From: Alkalihalophilus pseudofirmus OF4
Lineage (GTDB): Bacteria; Bacillota; Bacilli; Bacillales; Bacillaceae_D
Direction of reading: 5' to 3'
Assembly (NCBI RefSeq): GCF_000005825.2
Contig: NC_013791.2
Coordinates: 1,426,001-1,490,000, forward strand
Length of the DNA stretch: 64,000 bases
Positions 33,414 to 42,384 of the stretch are shown here, in pieces (the stretch's first letter is position 1; every line of letters starts with the position of its first letter). A program made the translations under genes and the position numbers. Under the pieces are notes generated by a model, which had not been told where the DNA came from, searched no databases, and was given only the letters and a program-made list of their open reading frames with translations.

Positions 33414-34380
33414 ATGTTAGGAATATTTGTTGTAATTGTTCATTATCAGTAGTAAGTTCAAGAGCAACCATTAGCTTCAAGCGTGCTTTTTGTCCGTTTA
33501 GACCATTCGTAAAAATTACCCCAAGATCTTTAAGCGTTCTTCCGCCTCCGTCGTAACCATATGTATCCTGTACGACTCCGCTGTAACATCTTGATACTAA
33601 TACAACAGGGATTTGTTTTTTTATTAAACGGTCTAATGCAGGCATGATGGCCGGTGGCACGTTCCCTTGTCCAAAAGCTTCAATAACCAGGCCGTTAATT
33701 CCTGCATCAGCTACTGCTTCAACAATATCAGCTTCCATCCCGGCATACGTTTTAAGCAGTGAGACTTTCTTTGTTAGGGAATCAACTGGGTGGCATTCCC
33801 TATGCGATAATGTATGATGGAAGTTTACCCCTCGTTTAGTGACAATTCCAATCGGGCCGTATTGAGGGCTTTGAAAGGTGGCAATGTTAGAACTATGTGT
33901 TTTCGTTACGTTTTTAGCTGTATGAATTTCATCATTTAAAACAACGAGCACACCTTTACCGTAGGCTTCGTCACTTGCTGCGGTTTTTACAGCAGAAATG
34001 AGGTTGTGAGGACCATCTGATCCTAGTTCATTGCTTGAGCGCATAGCGCCGGTTACCACAACTGGGTTTTCGATGTTTAAGACAAGGTCAAGTAAATAAG
34101 CCGTCTCTTCTAGCGTATCCGTACCATGTGTCACTACAATTCCATCGAGCGAATCATTTTGTACTCTTTCTTTTAATCGTTTGGCCAGATCGACCATTAG
34201 AGAAGGAGTCATATGAGGCGACGGAATGTTCAAGTAATCATCTACGACAACAGAGGCGATGCTTGAAAGGGATTCAATTGTGGAATATAATGGATTTACT
34301 AGATTGGGGGTAACCGCACCATGTTCATCCTCTTGCATAGCGATGGTTCCGCCAGTATGTAACACAAGTATCTTTTTCAT
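33412..34380 (-). CDS. L-asparaginase (type I/AnsA-like)
   Basis: Hydrolyses asparagine to aspartate and ammonia. 322 residues with both catalytic threonine sites: LHTGGTIAM (T12 region) and VVTHGTDTLEETAYLL (TDT, about 86-89), plus VTGAMRSSNELGSDGP. No signal peptide, so cytoplasmic. The stop codon touches the convergent terminator of ypdA. B. subtilis has an ansA/ansB pair elsewhere; this location next to ypdA also occurs in other Firmicutes. Confidence 0.93.
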   Translation of the reverse strand: MKKILVLHTGGTIAMQEDEHGAVTPNLVNPLYSTIESLSSIASVVVDDYLNIPSPHMTPSLMVDLAKRLKERVQNDSLDGIVVTHGTDTLEETAYLLDLVLNIENPVVVTGAMRSSNELGSDGPHNLISAVKTAASDEAYGKGVLVVLNDEIHTAKNVTKTHSSNIATFQSPQYGPIGIVTKRGVNFHHTLSHRECHPVDSLTKKVSLLKTYAGMEADIVEAVADAGINGLVIEAFGQGNVPPAIMPALDRLIKKQIPVVLVSRCYSGVVQDTYGYDGGGRTLKDLGVIFTNGLNGQKARLKLMVALELTTDNEQLQQIFLT

Positions 34381-34545
34381 CTTTCATGCTCCTTTTTATC
34401 GTTCGAGAATGACTCTCTTGATGTTATGTACGTATTTTACCATACTTTTCATACCTCACTCATTAGAATTACCATCTAATTTTGTATAAATACTATTTGT
34501 ATGATTAATAAATGATTGCACAGTATAAGAAAGGTAGGCTCTACA

Positions 34546-35193
34546 TTGTTTGCCCTATTAACAGCTGCTATTGCACCAGGAATGGCGTTACTATCTTATT
34601 TTTATTTGAGAAATGAATATGAATCAACTGTCAATGCCTTAGTGTTTAGAACCTTTATTATTGGACTTATCCTTGTTTTCCCTGTTATGGTGTTGCAGTA
34701 CGCCTTTACAGCTGAGGGTTTATTACAGGCTGGTCTAAGTCAAGCATTTATTTTGTATGGATTTTTTGAGGAGTTTTTCAAATGGTTCATGCTCTATTTT
34801 TTTGCATATCAATATGGACAAATGAAACGTCGTTATGATGGAATTGTCTACGGTGTGTCTTTATCACTAGGGTTTGCATCGATGGAAAATGTGTTCTATA
34901 TTCTAGCTCATGGACTAGAGACTGCGGTAGGTCGTGCGCTGCTTCCTGTATCAAGCCATGCATTATATGGGGTGATTATGGGCTATTATCTAGGCAGAGC
35001 CAAGATGGAGAACACCAAAAGAAAGCAGTTTCTATTACTATCCTTATTGATCCCGGTTATGCTTCATGGAGTCTATGATTTCATTTTGCTGACATTTGAT
35101 ATGTACTTTTTAATCGGACTGGTACCTTTTATGGTTGGCCTTTGGATCTTAGCGTTAAATAAGGTAAAATGGGCTAATAAGCTTGATCATTAA
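34546..35193 (+). CDS. prsW: site-1 protease PrsW-family membrane protease
   Basis: In B. subtilis PrsW makes the first cut of anti-sigma factor RsiW. 215 residues from TTG 34546, which has AAAGGTAGG upstream and gives the family-like start LLTAAIAPGMALLSYFYLR. About seven helices; catalytic motifs FFEEFFKWF (EExxK, about 77-85), SMENVFY (about 121) and HALYGVIMG / HGVYDF histidines. An earlier TTG (34516) has no ribosome binding site. The RsiW/SigW pair is not in this window. Confidence 0.9.
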   Translation: MFALLTAAIAPGMALLSYFYLRNEYESTVNALVFRTFIIGLILVFPVMVLQYAFTAEGLLQAGLSQAFILYGFFEEFFKWFMLYFFAYQYGQMKRRYDGIVYGVSLSLGFASMENVFYILAHGLETAVGRALLPVSSHALYGVIMGYYLGRAKMENTKRKQFLLLSLLIPVMLHGVYDFILLTFDMYFLIGLVPFMVGLWILALNKVKWANKLDH

Positions 35194-35215
35194 AATGTAG
35201 AAAGGGGAATGAAAG

Positions 35216-35380
35216 ATGGTAGGAGAACGTTATCGAGTAATCATTCGTTGCCCGAAATGCGGGGAAAAATATATTCTACGTGGCAAAGAAAATGATCACG
35301 GTGAATATGAGACGGGCTTTAAACAATGTGTGTGCGGAAATAATGATGACCTTCACGTGGATGCAACACCTGAATCTTAA
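35216..35380 (+). CDS. 54-residue zinc-ribbon-like protein
   Basis: MVGERYRVIIRCPKCGEKYI is followed at residues 38-41 by CVCG, giving two CxxC/CxC knuckles (C12, C15, C38, C40) expected to bind zinc. Ribosome binding site AAAGGGGAA precedes the ATG by six bases. It follows prsW by 22 bases and precedes the SAM riboswitch. Similar short zinc-ribbon proteins occur in bacilli without known function. Confidence 0.7.
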   Translation: MVGERYRVIIRCPKCGEKYILRGKENDHGEYETGFKQCVCGNNDDLHVDATPES

Positions 35381-35462
35381 AAAACACTTGCAATTACCCG
35401 TGAGATAGTGTAACTTAGGTTCAACGTAGAAAGTTTATTTAGAAATTTCATAAAACATGAAT

Positions 35463-35621
35463 TCTTATCAAGAGAGACGGAGGGAATGGCCCGATGAAGT
35501 CTCAGCAACCAGCCATTATTGGTCAGGTGCTAATTCCACCAAGCTGAAGCTTGGAAGATAAGAAGAGGCTAGCATTTAACAGACACCTTCTTCTTATTTA
35601 TTTAAGGAAGGTGTCTTTTTT
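35463..35621 (+). ncRNA. SAM-I riboswitch (S-box leader) with terminator
   Basis: The aptamer opens with CTTATCAAGAGAG and GGAGGGAATGGCCCGATGAA, continues CTCAGCAACC and GGTGCTAATTCC, and closes with GGAAGATAAG (to about 35563); these are the canonical S-box blocks. The expression platform has AGACACCTTC (35581-35590) pairing with GAAGGTGTCT (35608-35617), then TTTTT. SAM binding should terminate transcription of metI-yitJ-metH. Confidence 0.96.
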
Positions 35622-35651
35622 AGTTATCAGGAGGAATCGGGAGGAGAAACC

Positions 35652-36773
35652 ATGACAAAAGAGAGATATAAAACAGAGGTTGTTCAGATTGGAAATAGAG
35701 GACGCGAGCATACTGGAGCTGTTAATACGCCTATTTACTTATCAACAGCCTACAGACATACTGGTATTGGAGAATCAACAGGTTATGATTATGCAAGAAC
35801 GGGCAATCCGACACGTGAAGTTTTAGAAAATGCGATTGCGTCCCTTGAAGAAGGAGATCAAGGATTTGCATGCAGCTCTGGAATGGCTGCAATTCAAACA
35901 GTCTTTTCGTTATTTGAGTCGGGGGATGAAATTTTAGCATCTAAAGATTTATATGGCGGGACATATCGACTGTTTGAAGAAGGATGGAGCAGATGGGGCC
36001 TTCATTTCTCTTATGTTGACCCGAGGGACTTAGCTCAAGTAGAAGCGGCTGTCAATGAAAAAACAAAAGCACTGTTTATAGAGACTCCAACGAATCCTTT
36101 GATGCAAGAAGCCTGTATTAAGTCACTTGCAGCTATTTGTCAAAAACATCAGCTATTATTGATCGTTGATAACACGTTCTACACTCCTTTATTACAACAG
36201 CCGCTTGTAGAAGGTGCTGATATCGTTGTTCATAGTGCATCCAAATATCTAGGAGGGCACAATGACGTAATCGCAGGTCTCGTCGTCTCAAAAGGCAAAG
36301 AATTATCTGAGCGAATTGGATATTATCATAATGGAATTGGCGCAACACTCGGTGCTTTTGATTCATGGCTTTTAATTCGCGGGATGAAGACTCTAGCCCT
36401 CCGTATGGAAAAGCACGAAGAGAATGCGAAAGCTGTCGTTCAATATTTAGAAAAAAATGAGCATGTTACAGATGTATTATATCCAGGACGCGGCGGAATG
36501 GTATCGTTTCGTATTCAAGATGAGGAATGGGTGAATCCGCTCTTGCAGCAATTAAAACTGATTTCTTTTGCAGAGAGCCTAGGCGGTGTGGAAAGTTTAA
36601 TGACCTATCCAGCAACCCAAACACATGCAGATATTCCAGAAGACGTGAGGGTTGAAAATGGCGTCTGTAATCGACTTCTTCGTTTTTCAGTAGGGATTGA
36701 GAGAGCAGAAGATCTTATAAATGATTTAGAGCAAGCCATTACGTATGCAGCTAAATCGAAATCAAATGTGTAA
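35652..36773 (+). CDS. metI: cystathionine gamma-synthase / O-acetylhomoserine thiolyase MetI
   Basis: A PLP enzyme of the Cys/Met metabolism family, 373 residues. K198 in HSASKYLGGHNDV forms the Schiff base; YDYARTGNPTREVLE and ETPTNPLM are family signatures, RFSVGIE is near the C-terminus. In B. subtilis MetI condenses O-acetylhomoserine with cysteine or sulfide. Here the partner metC does not follow, so either direct sulfhydrylation is used or metC lies elsewhere. First gene under the SAM riboswitch, 12 bases before yitJ. Confidence 0.93.
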   Translation: MTKERYKTEVVQIGNRGREHTGAVNTPIYLSTAYRHTGIGESTGYDYARTGNPTREVLENAIASLEEGDQGFACSSGMAAIQTVFSLFESGDEILASKDLYGGTYRLFEEGWSRWGLHFSYVDPRDLAQVEAAVNEKTKALFIETPTNPLMQEACIKSLAAICQKHQLLLIVDNTFYTPLLQQPLVEGADIVVHSASKYLGGHNDVIAGLVVSKGKELSERIGYYHNGIGATLGAFDSWLLIRGMKTLALRMEKHEENAKAVVQYLEKNEHVTDVLYPGRGGMVSFRIQDEEWVNPLLQQLKLISFAESLGGVESLMTYPATQTHADIPEDVRVENGVCNRLLRFSVGIERAEDLINDLEQAITYAAKSKSNV

Positions 36774-36785
36774 GGGGGTGTCCGC

Positions 36786-38612
36786 ATGACTTTTATAGAA
36801 AAAATGAAAAATGAAGTATTAGTTGGAGACGGTGCAATGGGGACTCTTCTTTATGAACAAGGGATTTCCAAATGCTTTGAGGAGCTGAATCTATCAGACC
36901 CAAATAGAATTATAGATGCACATAAACAATATATCGAAGCAGGTGCTGTAATCATTCAAACGAATACGTACGCTGCCAATCGCTTAAAACTCGAGAAGTA
37001 TGGACTTGGTGAAAAGGTTAAAATCATCAATCAAGAAGCAGTAAAGCTTGCAAAAGAAGCTGGCCCTAATGGCATATTTATTGTCGGAACAGTCGGTGGA
37101 TTGCAAAATTTCCATCAAGAGGAATGGACGAAAGAAGAAGTTCTAGAGGCATTAGAAGAACAAATTGAGGCCTTGCTTGCATCAAATGTAGACGGTATAT
37201 TGTTAGAAACTTTTTATGACTTAGATGAACTGCTAGGAGCAATTAATATCGTTCGGAACCAATCGGAGCTCCCTATAATTGCTAATGTTTCACTAGGTGA
37301 AATCGGGGTGCTTCATGGCGGGGTTTCTCTGAAAGAAGCAATTGGGGAGCTAGAGAAAGCAGGAGCAGATGTTGTAGGGGTAAACTGCAGAATGGGTCCA
37401 AGCCACATGCTTCGTTCATTAGAAGATGTGCCGCTGCCAAAGCGTGCGTATTTGTCCGTTTATCCAAATGCCAGCTTGCCTGAATATCAAGACGGAAGAT
37501 TGTTTTATCATTCAAATCCTGAATATTTTGAGAGTATGGGTGAGCAGTTTGTGAATCAAGGGGTACGCCTTCTTGGCGGATGCTGTGGTACGACTCCCGA
37601 GCACATTAGAGCCTTTAGTCAAGTAGCAGAGCGTAGAACACCTGTGGAGGAGAAATGGGTTACGCCTTCTTTGGAAAAAGTTACAAAGAAAATAGAGTTT
37701 CCTCGCTCTCTAGTGCCGCTATCTGATATTGCTAAGAAAAGACGCTCAGTGATCGTTGAGCTCGATCCTCCTAAGAAATTAAGTACTGAAAAATTTATAA
37801 AGGGTGCAAAAGTTTTAAAAGAAGCAGGAGTGGATGCGGTGACTCTGGCGGATAATTCACTTGCTTCTCCGAGGATTGACAATATGGCTCTGGCCGCCCA
37901 AATAAAAGAAGATGTAAGGCCGCTTGTACATGTAACTTGCCGAGACCGTAATTTAATTGGGCTGCAGTCGCATTTGATGGGGCTGCATGCGCTCGGTATT
38001 AATGATGTGCTGGCTGTGACCGGAGATCCGACAAAAGTGGGGGATTTCCCGGGGGCTACTTCGGTGTATGATGTCACCTCTTTTCAACTTATTTCATTAA
38101 TGAAACAATTAAATGAAGGCATATCTTTCTCAGGTAAAGATCTTGGACAGAAAGCTAATTTTTCTATTGCTGCTGCTTCTAACCCTAACGTTAGGCACTT
38201 GGATAAAGCAGTTCAGCGAATGGAGAAGAAAATAGAGAGTGGTGCTGACTTCTTTATGACGCAGCCTATGTACAGCGAGGAACAAATTGAAGCGTTCTAT
38301 CATGAAACAAAACATTTAGATACACCAATTTATGTCGGGATCATGCCGCTGACAAGCTCAAGAAACGCTGAATTTCTTCACAATGAAGTGCCGGGTATTA
38401 AGCTTACAGATTCAATTCGCAGATCAATGGCTTCCTGTGAAACAAAAGATAGTGCTCAATTAGAAGGAATAAAGATTGCAAAATCATTAATTGATACAGC
38501 TACACAGTATTTTAACGGTATTTATTTAATTACACCGTTTCTGCGATATGAAATTACAGCTGAGTTAACAGCCTATATTGAGCAGAAATCAACGGCTAAA
38601 TTAATGAATTAA
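36786..38612 (+). CDS. yitJ: bifunctional homocysteine S-methyltransferase / 5,10-methylenetetrahydrofolate reductase (YitJ)
   Basis: 608 residues. The N-terminal domain (about 1-290) is a Hcy-binding methyltransferase with zinc cysteines in VNCRMGP (about 204) and LLGGCCGTTPEHI (about 262-274); the C-terminal domain (about 315-600) is a MetF-type flavoprotein (IVELDPPKK, DNSLASPR, VTGDPTKVGD, MTQPMYSEE). It makes 5-methyl-THF for MetH and may itself methylate homocysteine. Start ATG 36786 follows AAGGGGGTG. Co-transcribed with metI. Confidence 0.94.
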   Translation: MTFIEKMKNEVLVGDGAMGTLLYEQGISKCFEELNLSDPNRIIDAHKQYIEAGAVIIQTNTYAANRLKLEKYGLGEKVKIINQEAVKLAKEAGPNGIFIVGTVGGLQNFHQEEWTKEEVLEALEEQIEALLASNVDGILLETFYDLDELLGAINIVRNQSELPIIANVSLGEIGVLHGGVSLKEAIGELEKAGADVVGVNCRMGPSHMLRSLEDVPLPKRAYLSVYPNASLPEYQDGRLFYHSNPEYFESMGEQFVNQGVRLLGGCCGTTPEHIRAFSQVAERRTPVEEKWVTPSLEKVTKKIEFPRSLVPLSDIAKKRRSVIVELDPPKKLSTEKFIKGAKVLKEAGVDAVTLADNSLASPRIDNMALAAQIKEDVRPLVHVTCRDRNLIGLQSHLMGLHALGINDVLAVTGDPTKVGDFPGATSVYDVTSFQLISLMKQLNEGISFSGKDLGQKANFSIAAASNPNVRHLDKAVQRMEKKIESGADFFMTQPMYSEEQIEAFYHETKHLDTPIYVGIMPLTSSRNAEFLHNEVPGIKLTDSIRRSMASCETKDSAQLEGIKIAKSLIDTATQYFNGIYLITPFLRYEITAELTAYIEQKSTAKLMN

Positions 38613-38694
38613 ACACTTTGAGCTGTATTTTACGAGATGTATGATAGGAATGTAAATTTTTGGACTTGTATGGATTTAAAAAGGAGAGTTAATC

Positions 38695-41600
38695 ATGCCA
38701 AAATCATTATTAGAACAACAACTTAAAGAGAGAATCCTTGTACTAGATGGAGCTATGGGGACAATGCTTCAACAAGCAAACCTTACGGCAGAAGATTTTG
38801 GCGGCGAGGAATATGAAGGTTGTAATGAATACTTAAATGAAACAGCGCCTCATGTCATTGAAGGTATTCATCGTGCTTACTTTGAAGCAGGTGCGGACAT
38901 TGTTGAAACAAATACATTTGGAGCAACAGATATTGTATTAGACGATTATGATTTAGGATTTAAAGCAGAAGAGCTTAACCGTGTAGCTGTAGAGATTGCA
39001 AAGAAAGCAGCTAAGGAATTTTCTGCTCCTGAAAAACCGAGATTTGTAGCAGGTGCGATGGGTCCGACAACCAAATCATTATCGGTAACAGGAGGCACCA
39101 CCTTTGACGCTTTAATCAACTCTTATCATGAGCAAGCACGAGGGCTGCTCTCTGGTGGAGCCGATTTATTATTACTTGAAACAAGCCAGGATATGAGGAA
39201 TGTAAAAGCTGCATACGTCGGTATTGAGCGTGCATTCTCTGAACTTGATGTAAAGGTGCCGATTATGGTGTCAGGCACGATTGAGCCAATGGGTACAACG
39301 CTTGCCGGCCAGACAATTGAAGCCTTTTATTTATCGCTTGAACATATGAAGCCGACTGTCGTTGGCTTAAATTGTGCAACGGGTCCTGAATTTATGCGGG
39401 ACCATATTCGTTCCTTATCGGAGCTGTCTAATACGTTTGTAAGCTGTTACCCGAATGCAGGGCTTCCTGATGAAGAAGGACATTATCATGAATCGCCAAG
39501 CTCTCTATCGAAAAAATTAATGGGATTTGCTGAAAAAGGCTGGTTAAATATTGTCGGCGGCTGCTGCGGGACAACACCTGAACATATCCGAGCAATGGTC
39601 GAGGCTGTAGATGGATTTGCCCCGAGAAAGCTAGAAGAGAAACGTGGTCATGCTGTTTCTGGTATTGAGCCCCTTATTTATGATGACAGTATGCGTCCTC
39701 TATTCGTAGGTGAGCGAACGAACGTCATCGGGTCGAGGAAATTTAAACGGCTGATTGCTGAAGGGAAGTATGAAGAGGCATCAGAAATTGCTCGTGCACA
39801 GGTGAAGCGTGGTGCGCATGTAATCGATATCTGTCTAGCTGACCCTGATCGTGAAGAACTTGAAGATATGGAAGCCTTTTTGAGTCATGTTGTTAATAAG
39901 GTGAAAGTACCGTTAATGATCGATTCTACAGATGAGGCTGTTATTGAAAAATCTCTAACTTACTCTCAAGGAAAAGCGATTATCAATTCCATTAACTTAG
40001 AAGATGGGGAAGAGAGATTTGAAGCGATCGTTCCTTTAATAAAAAGATACGGCGCAGCAGTTGTTGTAGGAACCATTGATGAAGAGGGGATGGCTGTTTC
40101 AGCAAAACGAAAGCTTGAAGTGGCCAAGAGGTCTTATGATCTTCTAGTAAATAAGCATGGGCTAAAGCCATCCGATATTATCTTTGATCCGCTTGTTTTC
40201 CCCGTAGGAACGGGGGATGCGCAATATATCGGCTCTGCTGAAGCAACGGTTGAGGGAATTCGCTTGATAAAAGAGGAATTACCTGAATGCTTAACGATTC
40301 TTGGTGTAAGTAATGTCTCGTTTGGACTGCCCCCTGTAGGCAGGGAAGTTTTAAATGCTGTTTATCTTTATCACTGTACACAGGCCGGACTCGATTATGC
40401 GATTGTAAATACCGAAAAATTAGAACGCTATGCCTCGATTCCTGAGGAAGAAAAAGAAATGGCTAAAACGTTATTATTTAAAACAACGGATGAATCCTTA
40501 GCTGAATTTACAGCTTTTTATAGAGGGAAGAAACAAGAGAAAAAGGTTGAAGCGTCTTCAATGACATTAGAAGAGCGCTTGGCAGCTTACGTAGTAGAGG
40601 GAACGAAAGAAGGATTGTATAAAGATCTCGATCAAGCTCTTAAATCTTACTCGGATGCATTAGATATTATAAATGGTCCTTTAATGGATGGTATGGATGA
40701 GGTTGGCCGTTTATTTAATAATAATGAGCTGATCGTTGCTGAAGTGCTCCAAAGTGCTGAAGTCATGAAAGCGTCAGTTGCCCACCTTGAACCTCATATG
40801 GAGAAAAAAGCGGATGATGATGGTAAAGGTAAAATCTTGCTCGCTACTGTGAAGGGTGATGTGCATGACATCGGTAAGAACCTTGTTGAAATCATCCTGG
40901 GAAATAATGGTTTCAAAATTGTTAACTTAGGCATTAAAGTAACGTCAAATGAATTAATTGAAGCGATCAAAAAAGAGAATCCAAAAGCAGTAGGATTATC
41001 TGGTTTGCTTGTGAAATCGGCTCAGCAAATGGTATTAACGGCACAGGATCTTCGTCAACAAAATATTTCGATCCCTATTTTAGTGGGCGGGGCTGCTTTG
41101 ACTCGTAAATTTACGGACACTAAAATTGCTGCTGAATATGACGGGCTTGTCCTCTATGCAAAAGATGCGATGAACGGGCTTGAACTAGCAAATAAATTAG
41201 TGAAGCCTGAAGATCAACAGAAACTAGCGCTTGAAATAAGTGAAAAACGCTCTTTAAAAGAACAAGTAAGACCTCAAAGGGAGGCAGCAGTACAAGTATT
41301 AGAGAAGCCGGTCCGCTCAAAAGTGGCGGCAGATGGTCCGTTATTTATTCCTGAGGATCTTGATGAACATATTTTGCGTGACTATGATTTAAGCCACCTC
41401 GAGCCGTATGTGAATTTACAGATGCTTCTTGGAAAACATTTAGGGCTGCAAGGGAAAGTAAGCCGCTTGCTTGAAGAGGGTGATTCACGCGCTGTTGAAT
41501 TAAAAGAGAAAGTTGATGAATTGTTTAAACGTATTAAGAAAGAAGGCATCATTAAAGCAAACGGAATGTATCGATTCTTCCCTGCACAAGCAGACGGTAA

Positions 41601-42141
41601 TGATGTCATTATTTATGATCCTAACGATAAGAAAACCGAAATTAATCGATTTAGTTTTCCAAGACAAAATCATGAGCCGTTTTTATGTTTGGCGGATTAT
41701 CTTCGTCCAAAAGAAAGTGGTGAAATGGATTATGTAGGATTTTTATCAGTAACAGCTGGAAACGGAGTAAGGGATCTGGCTGAGGAAGCAAAAGAGAATG
41801 GTGATTATTTATTCAGCCACCTTATTCAAGCAGCTGCTCTAGAAATAGCAGAAGGCTTTGCTGAGCGGGTACACCAGCTGATGCGTGATAAATGGGGTTT
41901 CCCTGACTCGACTGATTTCACTATGGCAGAGAGGTTTGCTGCTAAGTATCAAGGGGTTCGTGTCTCGTTTGGATATCCTGCTTGTCCAAACTTAGAAGAC
42001 CAAGAAAAGTTATTCGACTTGATTAAGCCTGAAAAAATTGGCGTTCAATTAACAGACGGTTTCATGATGGAACCGGAAGCATCTGTTACAGCGATGGTCT
42101 TTGCCCATCCAGAAGGTAGATATTTCAATGTATTAGCATAA
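38695..42141 (+). CDS. metH: cobalamin-dependent methionine synthase MetH
   Basis: Methylates homocysteine from 5-methyl-THF using B12. The 1148 residues contain all four modules: Hcy domain (about 1-300; zinc cysteines in VGGCCGTTPEH), pterin-binding domain (about 340-600; VGERTNVIGSRKF), B12 cap and B12-binding domain (about 630-870; GDVHDIGKN with cobalt-ligand H724), and AdoMet reactivation domain (about 900-1148; FGYPACPNLEDQ). Ribosome binding site AAAAGGAGAG. It depends on the salvage operon at the left of the window or on imported B12. A weak TTGAGC-N16-TATGAT in the 82-base gap could be an extra promoter. Confidence 0.96.
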   Translation: MPKSLLEQQLKERILVLDGAMGTMLQQANLTAEDFGGEEYEGCNEYLNETAPHVIEGIHRAYFEAGADIVETNTFGATDIVLDDYDLGFKAEELNRVAVEIAKKAAKEFSAPEKPRFVAGAMGPTTKSLSVTGGTTFDALINSYHEQARGLLSGGADLLLLETSQDMRNVKAAYVGIERAFSELDVKVPIMVSGTIEPMGTTLAGQTIEAFYLSLEHMKPTVVGLNCATGPEFMRDHIRSLSELSNTFVSCYPNAGLPDEEGHYHESPSSLSKKLMGFAEKGWLNIVGGCCGTTPEHIRAMVEAVDGFAPRKLEEKRGHAVSGIEPLIYDDSMRPLFVGERTNVIGSRKFKRLIAEGKYEEASEIARAQVKRGAHVIDICLADPDREELEDMEAFLSHVVNKVKVPLMIDSTDEAVIEKSLTYSQGKAIINSINLEDGEERFEAIVPLIKRYGAAVVVGTIDEEGMAVSAKRKLEVAKRSYDLLVNKHGLKPSDIIFDPLVFPVGTGDAQYIGSAEATVEGIRLIKEELPECLTILGVSNVSFGLPPVGREVLNAVYLYHCTQAGLDYAIVNTEKLERYASIPEEEKEMAKTLLFKTTDESLAEFTAFYRGKKQEKKVEASSMTLEERLAAYVVEGTKEGLYKDLDQALKSYSDALDIINGPLMDGMDEVGRLFNNNELIVAEVLQSAEVMKASVAHLEPHMEKKADDDGKGKILLATVKGDVHDIGKNLVEIILGNNGFKIVNLGIKVTSNELIEAIKKENPKAVGLSGLLVKSAQQMVLTAQDLRQQNISIPILVGGAALTRKFTDTKIAAEYDGLVLYAKDAMNGLELANKLVKPEDQQKLALEISEKRSLKEQVRPQREAAVQVLEKPVRSKVAADGPLFIPEDLDEHILRDYDLSHLEPYVNLQMLLGKHLGLQGKVSRLLEEGDSRAVELKEKVDELFKRIKKEGIIKANGMYRFFPAQADGNDVIIYDPNDKKTEINRFSFPRQNHEPFLCLADYLRPKESGEMDYVGFLSVTAGNGVRDLAEEAKENGDYLFSHLIQAAALEIAEGFAERVHQLMRDKWGFPDSTDFTMAERFAAKYQGVRVSFGYPACPNLEDQEKLFDLIKPEKIGVQLTDGFMMEPEASVTAMVFAHPEGRYFNVLA

Positions 42142-42171
42142 AATGAGTATTCCCTTTTATTAAAAAAGCAG

Positions 42172-42206
42172 CCAGCTATACGTAGTCAACGTATGGCTGG
42201 TTTTTT
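42172..42206 (+). terminator. intrinsic terminator of the methionine operon
   Basis: CCAGCTATACG (42172-42182) pairs with CGTATGGCTGG (42190-42200) with one G-T pair, followed by T6. Confidence 0.92.
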
Positions 42207-42384
42207 GTCGTGGTTTTAACTTAACTCCCACTAAATGTGCGAACCTGCCATTAACGGGGCAAGGGAAGAAAAGTTAGGTTCATTCGTATAAAAAATGGGA
42301 CTGTACAAACAATACGATTAGAGGAGATGAGAAACTACTACTCATCGAGCAAAGAATTTGTAACTTAAGGAGGGTAATAACAGC

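Noticed and set aside
37619-38077. A 152-residue minus-strand frame opposite yitJ
   Set aside because: Complement of a conserved enzyme domain; Ser/Thr-rich without any family motif.
38613-38694. A cobalamin riboswitch in front of metH
   Set aside because: The gap is only 82 bases and lacks the B12-box; metH is read from the S-box transcript.
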